A stretch of DNA of 64,000 bases from Saccharospirillum sp965652395 (GTDB lineage: Bacteria; Pseudomonadota; Gammaproteobacteria; Pseudomonadales; Natronospirillaceae). A program made the translations under genes and the position numbers. The stretch is from the NCBI GenBank assembly GCA_965652395.1, contig CBFGUW010000025.1:1-64000 (forward strand). The letters run 5' to 3'. Positions within the stretch are counted from its first letter, which is position 1. Every line of letters begins with the position of its first letter. A model generated the notes under the pieces. It saw nothing but the letters and a program-made list of their open reading frames with translations, was not told the origin of the DNA and searched no databases. This document shows, piece after piece, positions 17,887 through 25,476 of the stretch.

Positions 17887-18909
17887 TCACAAAGGATTTT
17901 CAGAGGTCGCTCTGGGTAAGGAGCCGATGTGCTGATCAAGCCACTCTAATAGGTAGTGCTGTACGGGCTTCTTGGCGATATCCAGACTCTGAATGCATAT
18001 AAAAGCGGTTCGCGGATTGCGAAGTGTTTGGGCAAGCTGCCATTTAATGCCTGGTAGGGTGCGATCTTCGGCTTTAATCAAACGATGTTTTAGGTGATTG
18101 TTGACCAGGGCTTTGGAGGACTTTAAAGCAGAATGGGCTGCCAGGGCAAAGCTCCAGAGTTGGTCCGGGTGGCGAAGCTTGTGTCGAATGTTTTGTCGCA
18201 GCCAATCCGGGTGGGCATTAAAAATCGCCTGCATTTCAGAGCGCATGGCCGGGTGGGGTTCATGTGGCAGGTTGAAATATTTCTGATCATAGCCCATGGC
18301 CCGGGCGCTGAGTTCCTGCATTCTCAGGTGGTTGGCCCGGTGGGGTTTTAGCTTTTTGGGGCGCAGGGCGAGAATGGGGCGGCTGCGCTTTAGTTTGTAG
18401 AGCCATTGGTGGTCAGATAGAAGCGTCCATTTCCCGCGAAGCACCACTTTATCGTTGTGGAAAAAATCCGTTGGCTCCACCGGTTGGGCCAGCATCATAT
18501 CGTCGTTGAAGTAGATGAATCGTTCGGCCAGGTCGGGTATCCGCCAGAGTACGGTTTCAATGGGGCGGCAGCTGAATACCGGCAACACCTCCTCATAACC
18601 CCGGAATACCGTTTCGTGGCTTACTAGTTTGACTTTGTCTGCCAAGGGCTTGGCGACGTTGCCTTGCAGGAAGGGCGGTGTTTGGTTGTCTGTCACGATG
18701 TGGATTGTTCGAATCCAGGGGGCGAACCGCAGAATGGAGGCAACACAGTATTCCAACTCGCCCCTCTCCCGGAAGCGTGTCGGCGCGGCTGAACCGGGGA
18801 TGTCACGCCCCAGGGTTTTGAGGTAGGCCTGTAGTTTGGCTTGGTGCTTCGGGTCGTCGCCGTCTACCCAGGTGATTACGGCGTCTATGGGTGGTAAAGC
18901 GTGTGGCAT
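17887..18909 (-). CDS. Stealth-type hexose-1-phosphate transferase
   Basis: A 340-residue member of the Stealth family, which transfers sugar-1-phosphates to build phosphodiester-linked capsules or LPS. Conserved region 1 is the opening IDAVITWVDGDDP (about 8-20). Region 2 runs through RFRERGELEYCVASILRFAPWI, IHIVTDNQTPPFL and FIYFNDDMMLAQP. Region 3 is around HEPHPAMRSEMQAIF and IRHKLRHPDQLW. It is the first gene of the five-gene minus-strand operon ending in wecA. The implied product is a phosphosugar-containing polysaccharide; donor and acceptor are unknown. Confidence 0.85.
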   Translation of the reverse strand: MPHALPPIDAVITWVDGDDPKHQAKLQAYLKTLGRDIPGSAAPTRFRERGELEYCVASILRFAPWIRTIHIVTDNQTPPFLQGNVAKPLADKVKLVSHETVFRGYEEVLPVFSCRPIETVLWRIPDLAERFIYFNDDMMLAQPVEPTDFFHNDKVVLRGKWTLLSDHQWLYKLKRSRPILALRPKKLKPHRANHLRMQELSARAMGYDQKYFNLPHEPHPAMRSEMQAIFNAHPDWLRQNIRHKLRHPDQLWSFALAAHSALKSSKALVNNHLKHRLIKAEDRTLPGIKWQLAQTLRNPRTAFICIQSLDIAKKPVQHYLLEWLDQHIGSLPRATSENPL

Positions 18910-19077
18910 TGGGTCTCATGGGGCGGTTCGCAAAGCGGTATTGTACCGTTCCACTTGGGGTGGGTCTGCCCCTTTTGGGGGTTCTTGGGAATAACAAAGA
19001 TAGTGACTGAGTTGGCTTGATCGGTGTTTGGGTATTCTATAGGCTGTATGTATATACAGTATTGTGGGGGTTGAACA
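18910..19077. other. intergenic region left of the accessory patch
   Basis: 168 bp between the divergent Stealth gene and the Rpn-family fragment. It contains AT-rich promoter-like sequence near 19020-19060 but no clean -35/-10 pair, and no gene. Confidence 0.4.
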
Positions 19078-19176
19078 GTGGCAAGGAAAATCAGCCATGA
19101 CCAGAATTTCAAGAACCTGATCCTCGATTATCCTCTGGAAGCGTTGGCCTTGTTCGCGAGTGAAGAGGCGCTTCCA
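19078..19176 (+). pseudogene. 5' fragment of an Rpn/DUF4351-family gene
   Basis: From GTG 19078 the frame reads VARKISHDQNFKNLILDYP and continues to SEEA. I recognise this as the N-terminus of Rpn-like (PD-(D/E)XK, transposase-31-related) proteins that carry a C-terminal DUF4351. The frame then runs into unrelated sequence. The rest of the same kind of protein resumes at 20000, so the gene has been interrupted and has lost roughly 60 codons of its middle, replaced by the toxin-antitoxin pair between. Confidence 0.65.
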
Positions 19177-19228
19177 TGTGCCTCGGGCCGGCCTTCCGCT
19201 AGCGCGGTATTTATTGTTGGGCTCTTCC

Positions 19229-19256
19229 TTGTAAGTGTGCCCTGGCAGGGTATAGT
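19229..19256 (+). promoter_or_regulatory. possible promoter of the toxin-antitoxin pair
   Basis: TTGTAA and TATAGT are separated by 16 bp just ahead of the toxin ATG at 19263. The -10 lies so close to the ATG that the transcript would be nearly leaderless, which is unusual. The match to the sigma-70 consensus is moderate. Confidence 0.3.
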
Positions 19257-19262
19257 ATTGGC

Positions 19263-19634
19263 ATGATCTATAAGACAAAGAGCTTTCAATCAAAATTCAA
19301 AAAGGCTGGGATCGGTGACTCTGAACTGATCACCGCCTGCGATGAAATGGCAAGAGGGCTTGTCGATGCGGATTTGGGAGACCATCTCTAAAAAAAACGA
19401 GTGGCCCCGCCAGGAAAAGGCAAAAGCGGTGGCTATCGAACAATGATTGGCGCTGTTGTAGGAGAAAGATACTTTTTTCTATACATCTTTGCCAAAAATG
19501 ATAGATCGAACATAAACAATCAAGAAAGGCTGGCCCTTAAAGAACTGGCGAAAGAGCTTGTTGGCTTCGAACGGGAGACCATTGAGCACCTTGTCAAAGT
19601 AGGGGAACTGATAATAGTGGAGCAAAGTGTATGA
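19263..19634 (+). pseudogene. RelE/HigB-type toxin with an internal stop codon
   Basis: Reading from ATG 19263 gives MIYKTKSFQSKFKKAGI and continues to GDHL, then TAA at 19389-19391. The same frame goes on with KKRVAPPGKGKSGGYRT through to TGA 19632-19634. The two halves together (about 123 residues) look like a single RelE-superfamily mRNA-interferase toxin of the HigB/YddM type, in which GKSGGYRT is a conserved segment. The stop is followed by a run of A residues. The toxin is therefore probably inactive unless read through; GTG 19401 could restart the C-terminal 77 residues but has no Shine-Dalgarno. Its end overlaps the antitoxin start (ATGA). Confidence 0.7.
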
Positions 19635-19933
19635 GCGATATTCTTAACACGGTTCATGACACAGCCAAGGGCTTACACAAGGCGGGGGCGATTGATAAAA
19701 CGACCATGCGTAAGTTCGATACCCTTTGTTTGACCGCAGTGCATGAATTCACCCCTGAGCAAGTGAAAGCGTTAAGGCTCCAATACGGTCTGTCACAGCC
19801 TGTTTTTGCCCACTACCTGAACGTGAGCGACAAGTTGGTAAAGAAATGGGAGCAGGGCGAAAGCAAGCCTCGAGGCCCGGCTTTGAAAATGCTTGCATTA
19901 GCGGAGACCAAAGGTATAGAAGCAATAAGTTAA
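19631..19933 (+). CDS. XRE-family antitoxin (HigA/NadS-like)
   Basis: A 100-residue DNA-binding antitoxin. The C-terminal half has a helix-turn-helix of the Cro/CI type, in VKALRLQYGLSQPVFAHYLN followed by VSDKLVKKWEQGESKPRGPA. The N-terminal half would bind the toxin. The gene overlaps the toxin gene by four bases, with toxin first, the usual order for this class. It is intact while its partner has a stop codon, so it may now be a free-standing repressor. Confidence 0.8.
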   Translation: MSDILNTVHDTAKGLHKAGAIDKTTMRKFDTLCLTAVHEFTPEQVKALRLQYGLSQPVFAHYLNVSDKLVKKWEQGESKPRGPALKMLALAETKGIEAIS

Positions 19934-19999
19934 ATTGACAGCCGGAAGTAGCGAACCACTACCTCGGACACTGTCGGTCATCAGTTCCTTTACAGCGGT

Positions 20000-20677
20000 A
20001 TGGAGGAAGAGACCAACCCTTGGCGTTTCTCGATCCATCGCCTGGCGCATTACTGTCTGGACTTGGCCGAGCTGTATTCGGTGGAGCGGGTGGTTCCGGT
20101 TGTCATCTTCCTGGCCGATGGCAAACAGATTCCCACCTCCCTGATTCTTGGCTCGGAACGGCGTTCCTATCTGACGTTTGGCTACCTCCGATGTGTGTTG
20201 TCGTCGCTCCCCAGCGAACATTATTGGGAGAGTGACAACCTGGTGGCTCGGTTGAACCTGCCGAACATGCGGTGGGCGCCGGAAGACAAGGTCCGGGTGT
20301 ACGTTCAGGCAATTCGGGGTTTGTTGACTTTGGAGCCCGATCCGGAACGGCAGTTGAAGTACATTGACTTCATCGACATCTACACGGCACTGGATGATAG
20401 TGAAATGCGAGAATATACAGAAAAACACCCTCAGGAGAGTTCAGCGATGGCTACTTTGTCTGAGCGATTACGGCAGGAAGGCCACCAGCAAGGCGTTCAT
20501 CAGGGCATGCAGCAAGGGGAGGTGGCGATTATAAAGCGGTTGCTCATCCGGCGGTTTGGTCCCTTGGATGAAGCGGCTTTGTCCCGGTTGGAAACGGCCT
20601 CCTCGGAAGATCTGGAAGCCTGGGCGGAAAACCTGTTGGACGCACGCAGCTTAGAAGAGGTTTTTACTCGGCATTAA
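20000..20677 (+). pseudogene. 3' fragment of the Rpn/DUF4351-family gene
   Basis: An open frame of 225 codons from ATG 20000. EEETNPWRFSIHRLAHYCLD and RVVPVVIFLADG match the second half of the Rpn-like nuclease domain. The C-terminus (QQGEVAIIKRLLIRRFG and onward) matches DUF4351. The first half of the nuclease core, including the usual start, lies at 19078-19176, beyond the inserted TA genes. The frame upstream of 20000 contains a TAG and is not family-like. A shortened protein could still be made, but the catalytic domain would be incomplete. Confidence 0.65.
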
Positions 20678-20731
20678 TGCCGTGTAGGCTCGGGTATGCA
20701 GCTGGCTTCAGCGCTTTTCCCGCGTCACTCG

Positions 20732-21022
20732 CTACTTACCTCGTTTAACATCACGATAAAAATTCTCGTGAGAGCCTAACGCCATTAGTTCCAGAATCAA
20801 AGTGCCATCATCAAAGCTGTATCCCAGCAAAGTCAGTTGTTTGTTCATTTTAAATTTATGTACCCACAAGAACGATAAATCCCCTTTTTTCTGCTCACCA
20901 AGGGCGGGATCGGCCATCAGTTTCTTGACGGCCGTATCGAGGTCTATCTTCTGATTGGGTTTAAGCTTCTTTACGGCTTTCTTGAAGGTAGGGGTCTGTA
21001 AGACACTGGTGGCTTTAGCCAA
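20732..21022 (-). CDS. RelE/ParE-superfamily toxin (YafQ-like)
   Basis: About 96 residues from TTG 21022 (LAKATSVLQTPTFKKAVKKL), chosen because GGAGG (minus strand, complement of 21032-21036) precedes it by 9 nt; longer readings run into the antitoxin gene. It shows KKLKPNQKIDLDTAVKKLM, then GDLSFLWVHKFKMNKQLTLL and ALGSHENFY, the pattern of RelE-fold mRNA interferases. The start overlaps the 3' end of the antitoxin gene, so the pair is translationally coupled with antitoxin first. No stop codon or frameshift is seen, so this module looks intact. Confidence 0.75.
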   Translation of the reverse strand: MAKATSVLQTPTFKKAVKKLKPNQKIDLDTAVKKLMADPALGEQKKGDLSFLWVHKFKMNKQLTLLGYSFDDGTLILELMALGSHENFYRDVKRGK

Positions 21023-21236
21023 AATCGTAAGCCTCCAATTTGCCTGCTTCTCTCTCCGCATTTGCGATGATGGTTTGCTTAACAAACTCATAAGGTAAAT
21101 CGGGGTTGTCTTCCATCATCTCACCGATCTTCGCCCAGTGTTCTATTTGCTTTGGTGTGGTCCGATTAAGCGCTTTGGCTATAATTGCGGCCTTTTCTAT
21201 TAGGTCTTGATCTAACCGTATGCTGTTAGTCGCCAT
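21015..21236 (-). CDS. ParD-like antitoxin
   Basis: A 73-residue protein from ATG 21236, preceded by TTTGGAGGA on the minus strand. MATNSIRLDQDLIEKAAIIA followed by LNRTTPKQIEHWAKIGEMMED matches the ribbon-helix-helix/ParD-type antitoxins paired with RelE-like toxins. The in-frame extension upstream to 21419 has no homology I can see and no ribosome site. The last codons overlap the toxin start. Confidence 0.75.
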   Translation of the reverse strand: MATNSIRLDQDLIEKAAIIAKALNRTTPKQIEHWAKIGEMMEDNPDLPYEFVKQTIIANAEREAGKLEAYDFG

Positions 21237-21316
21237 ATGAGCATCCTCCAAAGGGTTTTCTGGAGTGTAGCAATGCGCCACAAACGAGGCAAGTTGCAGC
21301 AAACTTTCAGGAACAA

Positions 21317-21333
21317 TGACCTGCGAAAGGTCA
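21317..21333. promoter_or_regulatory. perfect dyad, possible antitoxin operator
   Basis: TGACCTGCGAAAGGTCA is a perfect 6-bp inverted repeat with a 5-bp centre, about 80 bp upstream of the ParD-like antitoxin ATG. Antitoxins of this type usually bind short palindromes in their own promoter. The assignment rests on position and symmetry only. Confidence 0.3.
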
Positions 21334-21433
21334 CCCCATTGCGCTAGGAGCGACTGAAGTATTGCGTACCGCCAATTGTTATTTGGCACCATACGGTTGT
21401 CCGGCACACCGAATACCACTAAAGATGATTCAT

Positions 21434-21485
21434 GCAGCCTCTGAATAATTCCCGCAGAGCCTCGCGGGAATTGTTCAGAGGCTCC
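21434..21485. repeat. 52-bp palindrome of two abutted GAGCCTCTGAA-type ends
   Basis: Left arm GCAGCCTCTGAATAATTCCC and right arm GGGAATTGTTCAGAGGCTCC are near-perfect inverted copies separated by about ten bases. They match the terminal repeats of the 266-bp element at 63392-63657. This is either a minimal, internally deleted copy or the scar of excision. It lies between the TA pair and lptG and may also serve as a transcription terminator. Confidence 0.75.
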
Positions 21486-21563
21486 TTAAGCGGTGAATTT
21501 ATATAGAATAGTTGTCTGCTCAATGTTGAGGTTTCGGTTTTGTCACCAGGGTCGGTCCACCGC

Positions 21564-22628
21564 CTACAATTTGCGCTTCAACTGCCAGGCGGCAAGGCAC
21601 ATGAACAGTAAATGCGGGAGTAGGGCGGCCAGCCAGGGAGCTAGATTGAGCACCAAACCAACGGATGCGGTGGTATCGATAAGCAACTGAGCGGCAATGG
21701 CGAGCGCCAGGGCGCGGAAGGCGGTGTCACCCAAGGTTCGCTGCCGGAAAGAACCCATCGAAAAAGCCAGGGCAAGGAAGAGCATGCCGAGGTATTCGAT
21801 TGGAAACCACACCCGGTTCCAAAAGGTTAGGGAAAGGTCTCCCTGTTGCAGGTTTTGCTCGTAGGAGAAGTTAACCTGGGTCATCAACTGGCTGAGGGTC
21901 AGTTTGTTGGTGTCCTGGGCGAGAATTTCGATCAGGTCGGCATCGAAGTTGGTGGGGGTCCACTGCAGTTCTGCGTGCTGTCTGTATTGCACTCCTTCGG
22001 GGTTGAATACCGTTTCGCGTACGTTGCTGAGCAGCCAGCCATTGGCGTTCGGTGTGGCGGTTTGGGCATATTTGGCGCTGATCAGTTGGTTGTTGTCCAG
22101 CTCGAACAGGGTCAGGCCTTTGATGCTTTGGGTGGGCCCTACGAACTCGGTATTAATGACCCATTGGCCGTCCCGATACCATTCACCTTCCAGTGTGGGG
22201 AGGCCCCAGTTGCGCTTGTCTGCGCGATACACCTCGGCTTTTACCGCCAGCGAAGGCGCTACCCATTCCCCAATGGCGAATACGATGGGTAGCAGGATCA
22301 AACCGGGCAGTATCAGCCGGAATATCAGGCCTTCTGCGCTTCTCGAGACCAATTGGATTATCACCAGTTCACTGGCTTTACCCATGCCGCCAACGGCAAT
22401 CAGAGTGCCGAGCATGACCATGGGGCCAACGAAGGTGTATATCTCGGACGGCATGCCCATCGCCTTGTAAACAAAGGCATTCCAGGGTGAGTAACGGTCG
22501 CTGACGCGGCGGCTTACTTCATCCGCGAACCCCATAACCAGCAATAACCCGCCGATGGCCAATATGACGATGGCGACGAACAGGGCTGTTCGGCTGATGA
22601 TGTATCGGCTGAGCAGGTAGCGGGTCAT
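21564..22628 (-). CDS. lptG: LPS export ABC transporter permease LptG
   Basis: Inner-membrane permease of the LptB2FGC complex that extracts LPS from the membrane. The 354-residue product starts at ATG 22628 (MTRYLLSRYIISRTALFVAI), overlapping the lptF stop (ATGA). It has N-terminal helices, MGMPSEIYTFVGPMVMLGTLIAVG, a periplasmic beta-jellyroll domain in the middle, and three C-terminal helices, as expected for the family. The order lptF-lptG matches other gammaproteobacteria. Confidence 0.93.
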   Translation of the reverse strand: MTRYLLSRYIISRTALFVAIVILAIGGLLLVMGFADEVSRRVSDRYSPWNAFVYKAMGMPSEIYTFVGPMVMLGTLIAVGGMGKASELVIIQLVSRSAEGLIFRLILPGLILLPIVFAIGEWVAPSLAVKAEVYRADKRNWGLPTLEGEWYRDGQWVINTEFVGPTQSIKGLTLFELDNNQLISAKYAQTATPNANGWLLSNVRETVFNPEGVQYRQHAELQWTPTNFDADLIEILAQDTNKLTLSQLMTQVNFSYEQNLQQGDLSLTFWNRVWFPIEYLGMLFLALAFSMGSFRQRTLGDTAFRALALAIAAQLLIDTTASVGLVLNLAPWLAALLPHLLFMCLAAWQLKRKL

Positions 22629-23671
22629 CGGGCTTGTCTCCTGAGCAGGTAGGCACCAATCAGGAGCAGCCCCACATGTAGCCACCAGGGGCTGGCTTCA
22701 AGCGGAATCTGACTTTTGGCGACGGCTGCCTGGGCCGTGCGGTAACCGAAGTTGAACAGCACATAGAGTACGATGCCGAATGCCAGGGCTCCCACTCTGG
22801 CTTGCCGGGGTTTTACCCTGGTCAGCGCTACGGCCCAGATGCAAAGTACCGGGATCATTAGGCTTTGCAGGGTTCGGTAGATCACTTCGCTTTTTCTTTT
22901 CTGATCGCCCTGCCAGAGATCCCGGCTGCTCATGCTTTCTATTCGGTCGGCGGTGTATTCGGTCTCTGAGGTGGGGATGTAGAGGTTGTACCGGTCGTAG
23001 TCGATGCGTGTTGTGTCGGAAGGCAACAGTGAGAACACCTGCTGTTGGCCCCTTTGCAGCGAGAGGTATTGGCGGTCGTCATTCAATTCAATGCGTGCCC
23101 GCTCCGCTGTGTTCACGGTGATGCGGTCTTCTTCCGTTCTGGCCATAAATACCGTAACCAGTGCTTCGCGGTTGTTGTCCGCTTCGCGTGCATAGAGCGT
23201 GGCCTGGCGTTCTGTCAACGAGAAAAACTCTCCTGCCTGAACCAGCTCGGTCAACGGTCGGTTCTGTTGCTGAATGATGAAATTGGCCAGTCTGTTTTCG
23301 GCGCCGGGCGCCCAGTAATGGCTGAAGCCGAGAGACAGAAGGGTGACGGGCAGGGCCGTCAACCAAAACAATCGATTGAAAATGGCGCTGTCGTTAATCC
23401 CGATGGCCATAAACACGGTGCGTTCCGATTCCTGACTCATGCGGTTCATGGCGATGAGCAATGCCAGGAAATAAGCGGCGGGCAACAACTCGGGCAACAG
23501 GATGGGCAGCTGGTAGGCCAGAATCACGGCGATGGCCCAATCGGAATATTGACCGGAGATGGCTTTGGCCAATACCCGGCTCAGCTCATCGGCGATGAAT
23601 AATACGGTAAGAATCAATGTGATGAGAGTGAATGGCTTTAGGGTCTCTCGGCAAAGATAGCGGGTGATCAA
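22625..23671 (-). CDS. lptF: LPS export ABC transporter permease LptF
   Basis: Partner of LptG in LPS extraction. The start is TTG 23671 (reading ITRYLCRETLKPFTLITLIL), placed by TTGGGGTA about 7 nt upstream and by alignment with the usual LptF beginning; upstream in-frame sequence is not family-like. It has about 348 residues with paired helices at both ends, a QLPILLPELLPAAYFLALLI coupling region, and MNRMSQESERTVFMAIGI. The stop overlaps lptG. The gene is co-directional with the upstream wzz operon but 60 bp apart from it. Confidence 0.92.
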   Translation of the reverse strand: MITRYLCRETLKPFTLITLILTVLFIADELSRVLAKAISGQYSDWAIAVILAYQLPILLPELLPAAYFLALLIAMNRMSQESERTVFMAIGINDSAIFNRLFWLTALPVTLLSLGFSHYWAPGAENRLANFIIQQQNRPLTELVQAGEFFSLTERQATLYAREADNNREALVTVFMARTEEDRITVNTAERARIELNDDRQYLSLQRGQQQVFSLLPSDTTRIDYDRYNLYIPTSETEYTADRIESMSSRDLWQGDQKRKSEVIYRTLQSLMIPVLCIWAVALTRVKPRQARVGALAFGIVLYVLFNFGYRTAQAAVAKSQIPLEASPWWLHVGLLLIGAYLLRRQAR

Positions 23672-23730
23672 GTCTGTACCCCAAGGCGAAATAAACAGGC
23701 GGGGATTGTAACGAATGGTGTGCGATGCAA

Positions 23731-24336
23731 CTAGTAGCTTGGTGTTTGGGCTTTGTGATGCAGGCCACGCCAACCGGTTTTGACCAGGCGGGTAATAAGT
23801 ATGCAGGGTGCTGCCACCAGCATCATGCCGTCCACCAGATAATTGAAACCGTTACGGCTGGTGCCGGGCCAGGCGAGCCATGCCAGCAGGACAAGAATAC
23901 TCAACCAGAACCAGTGACATTGCCTTAATTGATAGGTGGCGACGGCCAGGCCCAATAACACCAGGCTGAACAGGCTGGTGTAGCCCCATTCGTAACCGTT
24001 GAGTGGCCAGGTTAAAAAGGGCACGAGCACAAGGGTATTCACCAGGGCCAGCGCGACCCAGATGGATGTCGGCAGCGGGCGCTTCCCATCGAAACGCAGA
24101 GCGTGAAGCGCGACCGCCAGGGTTGGAACAGAGGCCATGCCAAACCAGCCTGCCAAATAGAATAGGGCGTTGTGGCCAACCCAAACAGGGATTAACAGGA
24201 AGGCGAGTGCAAGGGAGATGCGTTTGCCATAGGCCGGTGAGCCGGGTATTAGCCGTAATATGGAAGAGCAGAGCGCCAGCCAAACCAGAAGCTGGCTGGC
24301 CCATAGATACAAGACAAAGCCATTGATTGGAATCAT
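23731..24336 (-). CDS. uncharacterised multi-pass membrane protein
   Basis: A 201-residue protein from ATG 24336 (MIPINGFVLYLWASQLLVWL), overlapping the stop of the sialidase-like gene by four bases. About six hydrophobic helices and a basic C-terminal tail (TRLVKTGWRGLHHK) are visible. I do not recognise a family. Coupling to the sialidase-like gene and wzz suggests a role at the inner membrane in surface-glycan processing. The longer upstream frame is a shadow of the preceding gene. Confidence 0.6.
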   Translation of the reverse strand: MIPINGFVLYLWASQLLVWLALCSSILRLIPGSPAYGKRISLALAFLLIPVWVGHNALFYLAGWFGMASVPTLAVALHALRFDGKRPLPTSIWVALALVNTLVLVPFLTWPLNGYEWGYTSLFSLVLLGLAVATYQLRQCHWFWLSILVLLAWLAWPGTSRNGFNYLVDGMMLVAAPCILITRLVKTGWRGLHHKAQTPSY

Positions 24337-25457
24337 TCCTGCGTCAACCCCGCCCAATTGAATCGAACGTACTGAATGTGGCTGCGTTTGTGGGTGTAAA
24401 ACAGATGAAAATAGCCATCCGGTCCGTGTATCAGGCTCGGGTATGAAAAACGTTCCCCTTTCTCCTGAACAATGGTTTTCAACAGTCGCCAGGTTTTCCC
24501 GCCATCCCGTGTGTGGCTGATGGCGAGAGAGTCGCGATGCGTGCCTGGGTTGTGTGCCATTAGCCATTCATCGGGCCCCATGGGTAAAACGGCCACGGCG
24601 CTTTTGGGGTTCAAGGGTGGGGCTGACTCTTCGGGGCGGGCTATTTCACCCAGGTAGTCACTTTCCAGATGTAAAACCGGCCCGGTTTCCAAAGGTCGGA
24701 TCAATAAATCGGCGGTTTCCGGAGTAGAGGGGATAACGGCGGGCTGTAAGCCCTCTGCCTCAAGGGTCTGGCTACCGAGGAAAGCACCGCTGTGGTCGAA
24801 ATGGAGCCACATCGGGTTGATACGCCCCTGTTCGAAGTAGGCGGGAACCATAAAGCCCTGTTCGGTGGCTCTCGGGGTGGTCCTAACTAAAGTGCTTTGG
24901 TTGAAAAACGGGCTCAGAATCGGCTGTTGGACTTGCTGCCAATGGTCGCCAAAGTTGTCCGATACCAAATGGCTGACCTGAGCGGTGGCCCAGCCTCCCA
25001 AAGCCACGGAAACGACGAAAAGATGAAGTTTACCCCGGTGGTAATAGGGTACGGGGTTGCCGAGGTTCTTGACGTAAATCCCGAGCATGTCGCCCAGTTG
25101 GTCGGCATCCAGTACGGCTTGGGCAGGTCCTTGTGGGTGGCCGTCGGCGATGAACTGACGGTAAATGCGAACGTCTCTGTGGCCTTCCTTGGTGCCGCCA
25201 AACCAAAATACGGCCAGCCTGCCGTCGGGCAGGGCAACAGCCTGAGCGGCGTGCACGTTACGGGTGGTTGAGGCGAGGGCCTGGCTTTCGAAGACGGGGG
25301 GTTCGGAAGGCGAAAGCTGGATGACAGGTGGTAATTGCCAGCGGATATCCGTTTCGTGATCCTGGCCCCTGAGTAGGGCCAGACTGGTGACCAGTATTAA
25401 AGCCAGTGCTTTAACCGCAGGTAGATTGAGCAGGCGAAGTAGCCCTTGAACAGCCAT
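24333..25457 (-). CDS. sialidase-like (BNR/Asp-box) secreted or anchored protein
   Basis: A 374-residue protein from ATG 25457 (MAVQGLLRLLNLPAVKALAL), preceded by AAAGG. A hydrophobic N-terminal segment (to about residue 28) would be a signal anchor. Two Asp-box-like motifs, SDNFGDHW and TRDGGKTW, together with FWFGGTKEGHRDVRIYRQF, indicate a six-bladed propeller of the BNR/sialidase-like superfamily. The gene lies 20 bp after wzz and overlaps a membrane-protein gene. Sialic acid cleavage is not implied; many such propellers act on other acidic glycans. Confidence 0.75.
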   Translation of the reverse strand: MAVQGLLRLLNLPAVKALALILVTSLALLRGQDHETDIRWQLPPVIQLSPSEPPVFESQALASTTRNVHAAQAVALPDGRLAVFWFGGTKEGHRDVRIYRQFIADGHPQGPAQAVLDADQLGDMLGIYVKNLGNPVPYYHRGKLHLFVVSVALGGWATAQVSHLVSDNFGDHWQQVQQPILSPFFNQSTLVRTTPRATEQGFMVPAYFEQGRINPMWLHFDHSGAFLGSQTLEAEGLQPAVIPSTPETADLLIRPLETGPVLHLESDYLGEIARPEESAPPLNPKSAVAVLPMGPDEWLMAHNPGTHRDSLAISHTRDGGKTWRLLKTIVQEKGERFSYPSLIHGPDGYFHLFYTHKRSHIQYVRFNWAGLTQE

Positions 25458-25476
25458 GGTGGTGGGCCTTTTGTTG

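Noticed and set aside
21237..21419. In-frame upstream extension of the ParD-like antitoxin
   Set aside because: No family similarity or ribosome site; ATG 21236 has a strong Shine-Dalgarno, and the extension covers the probable operator.
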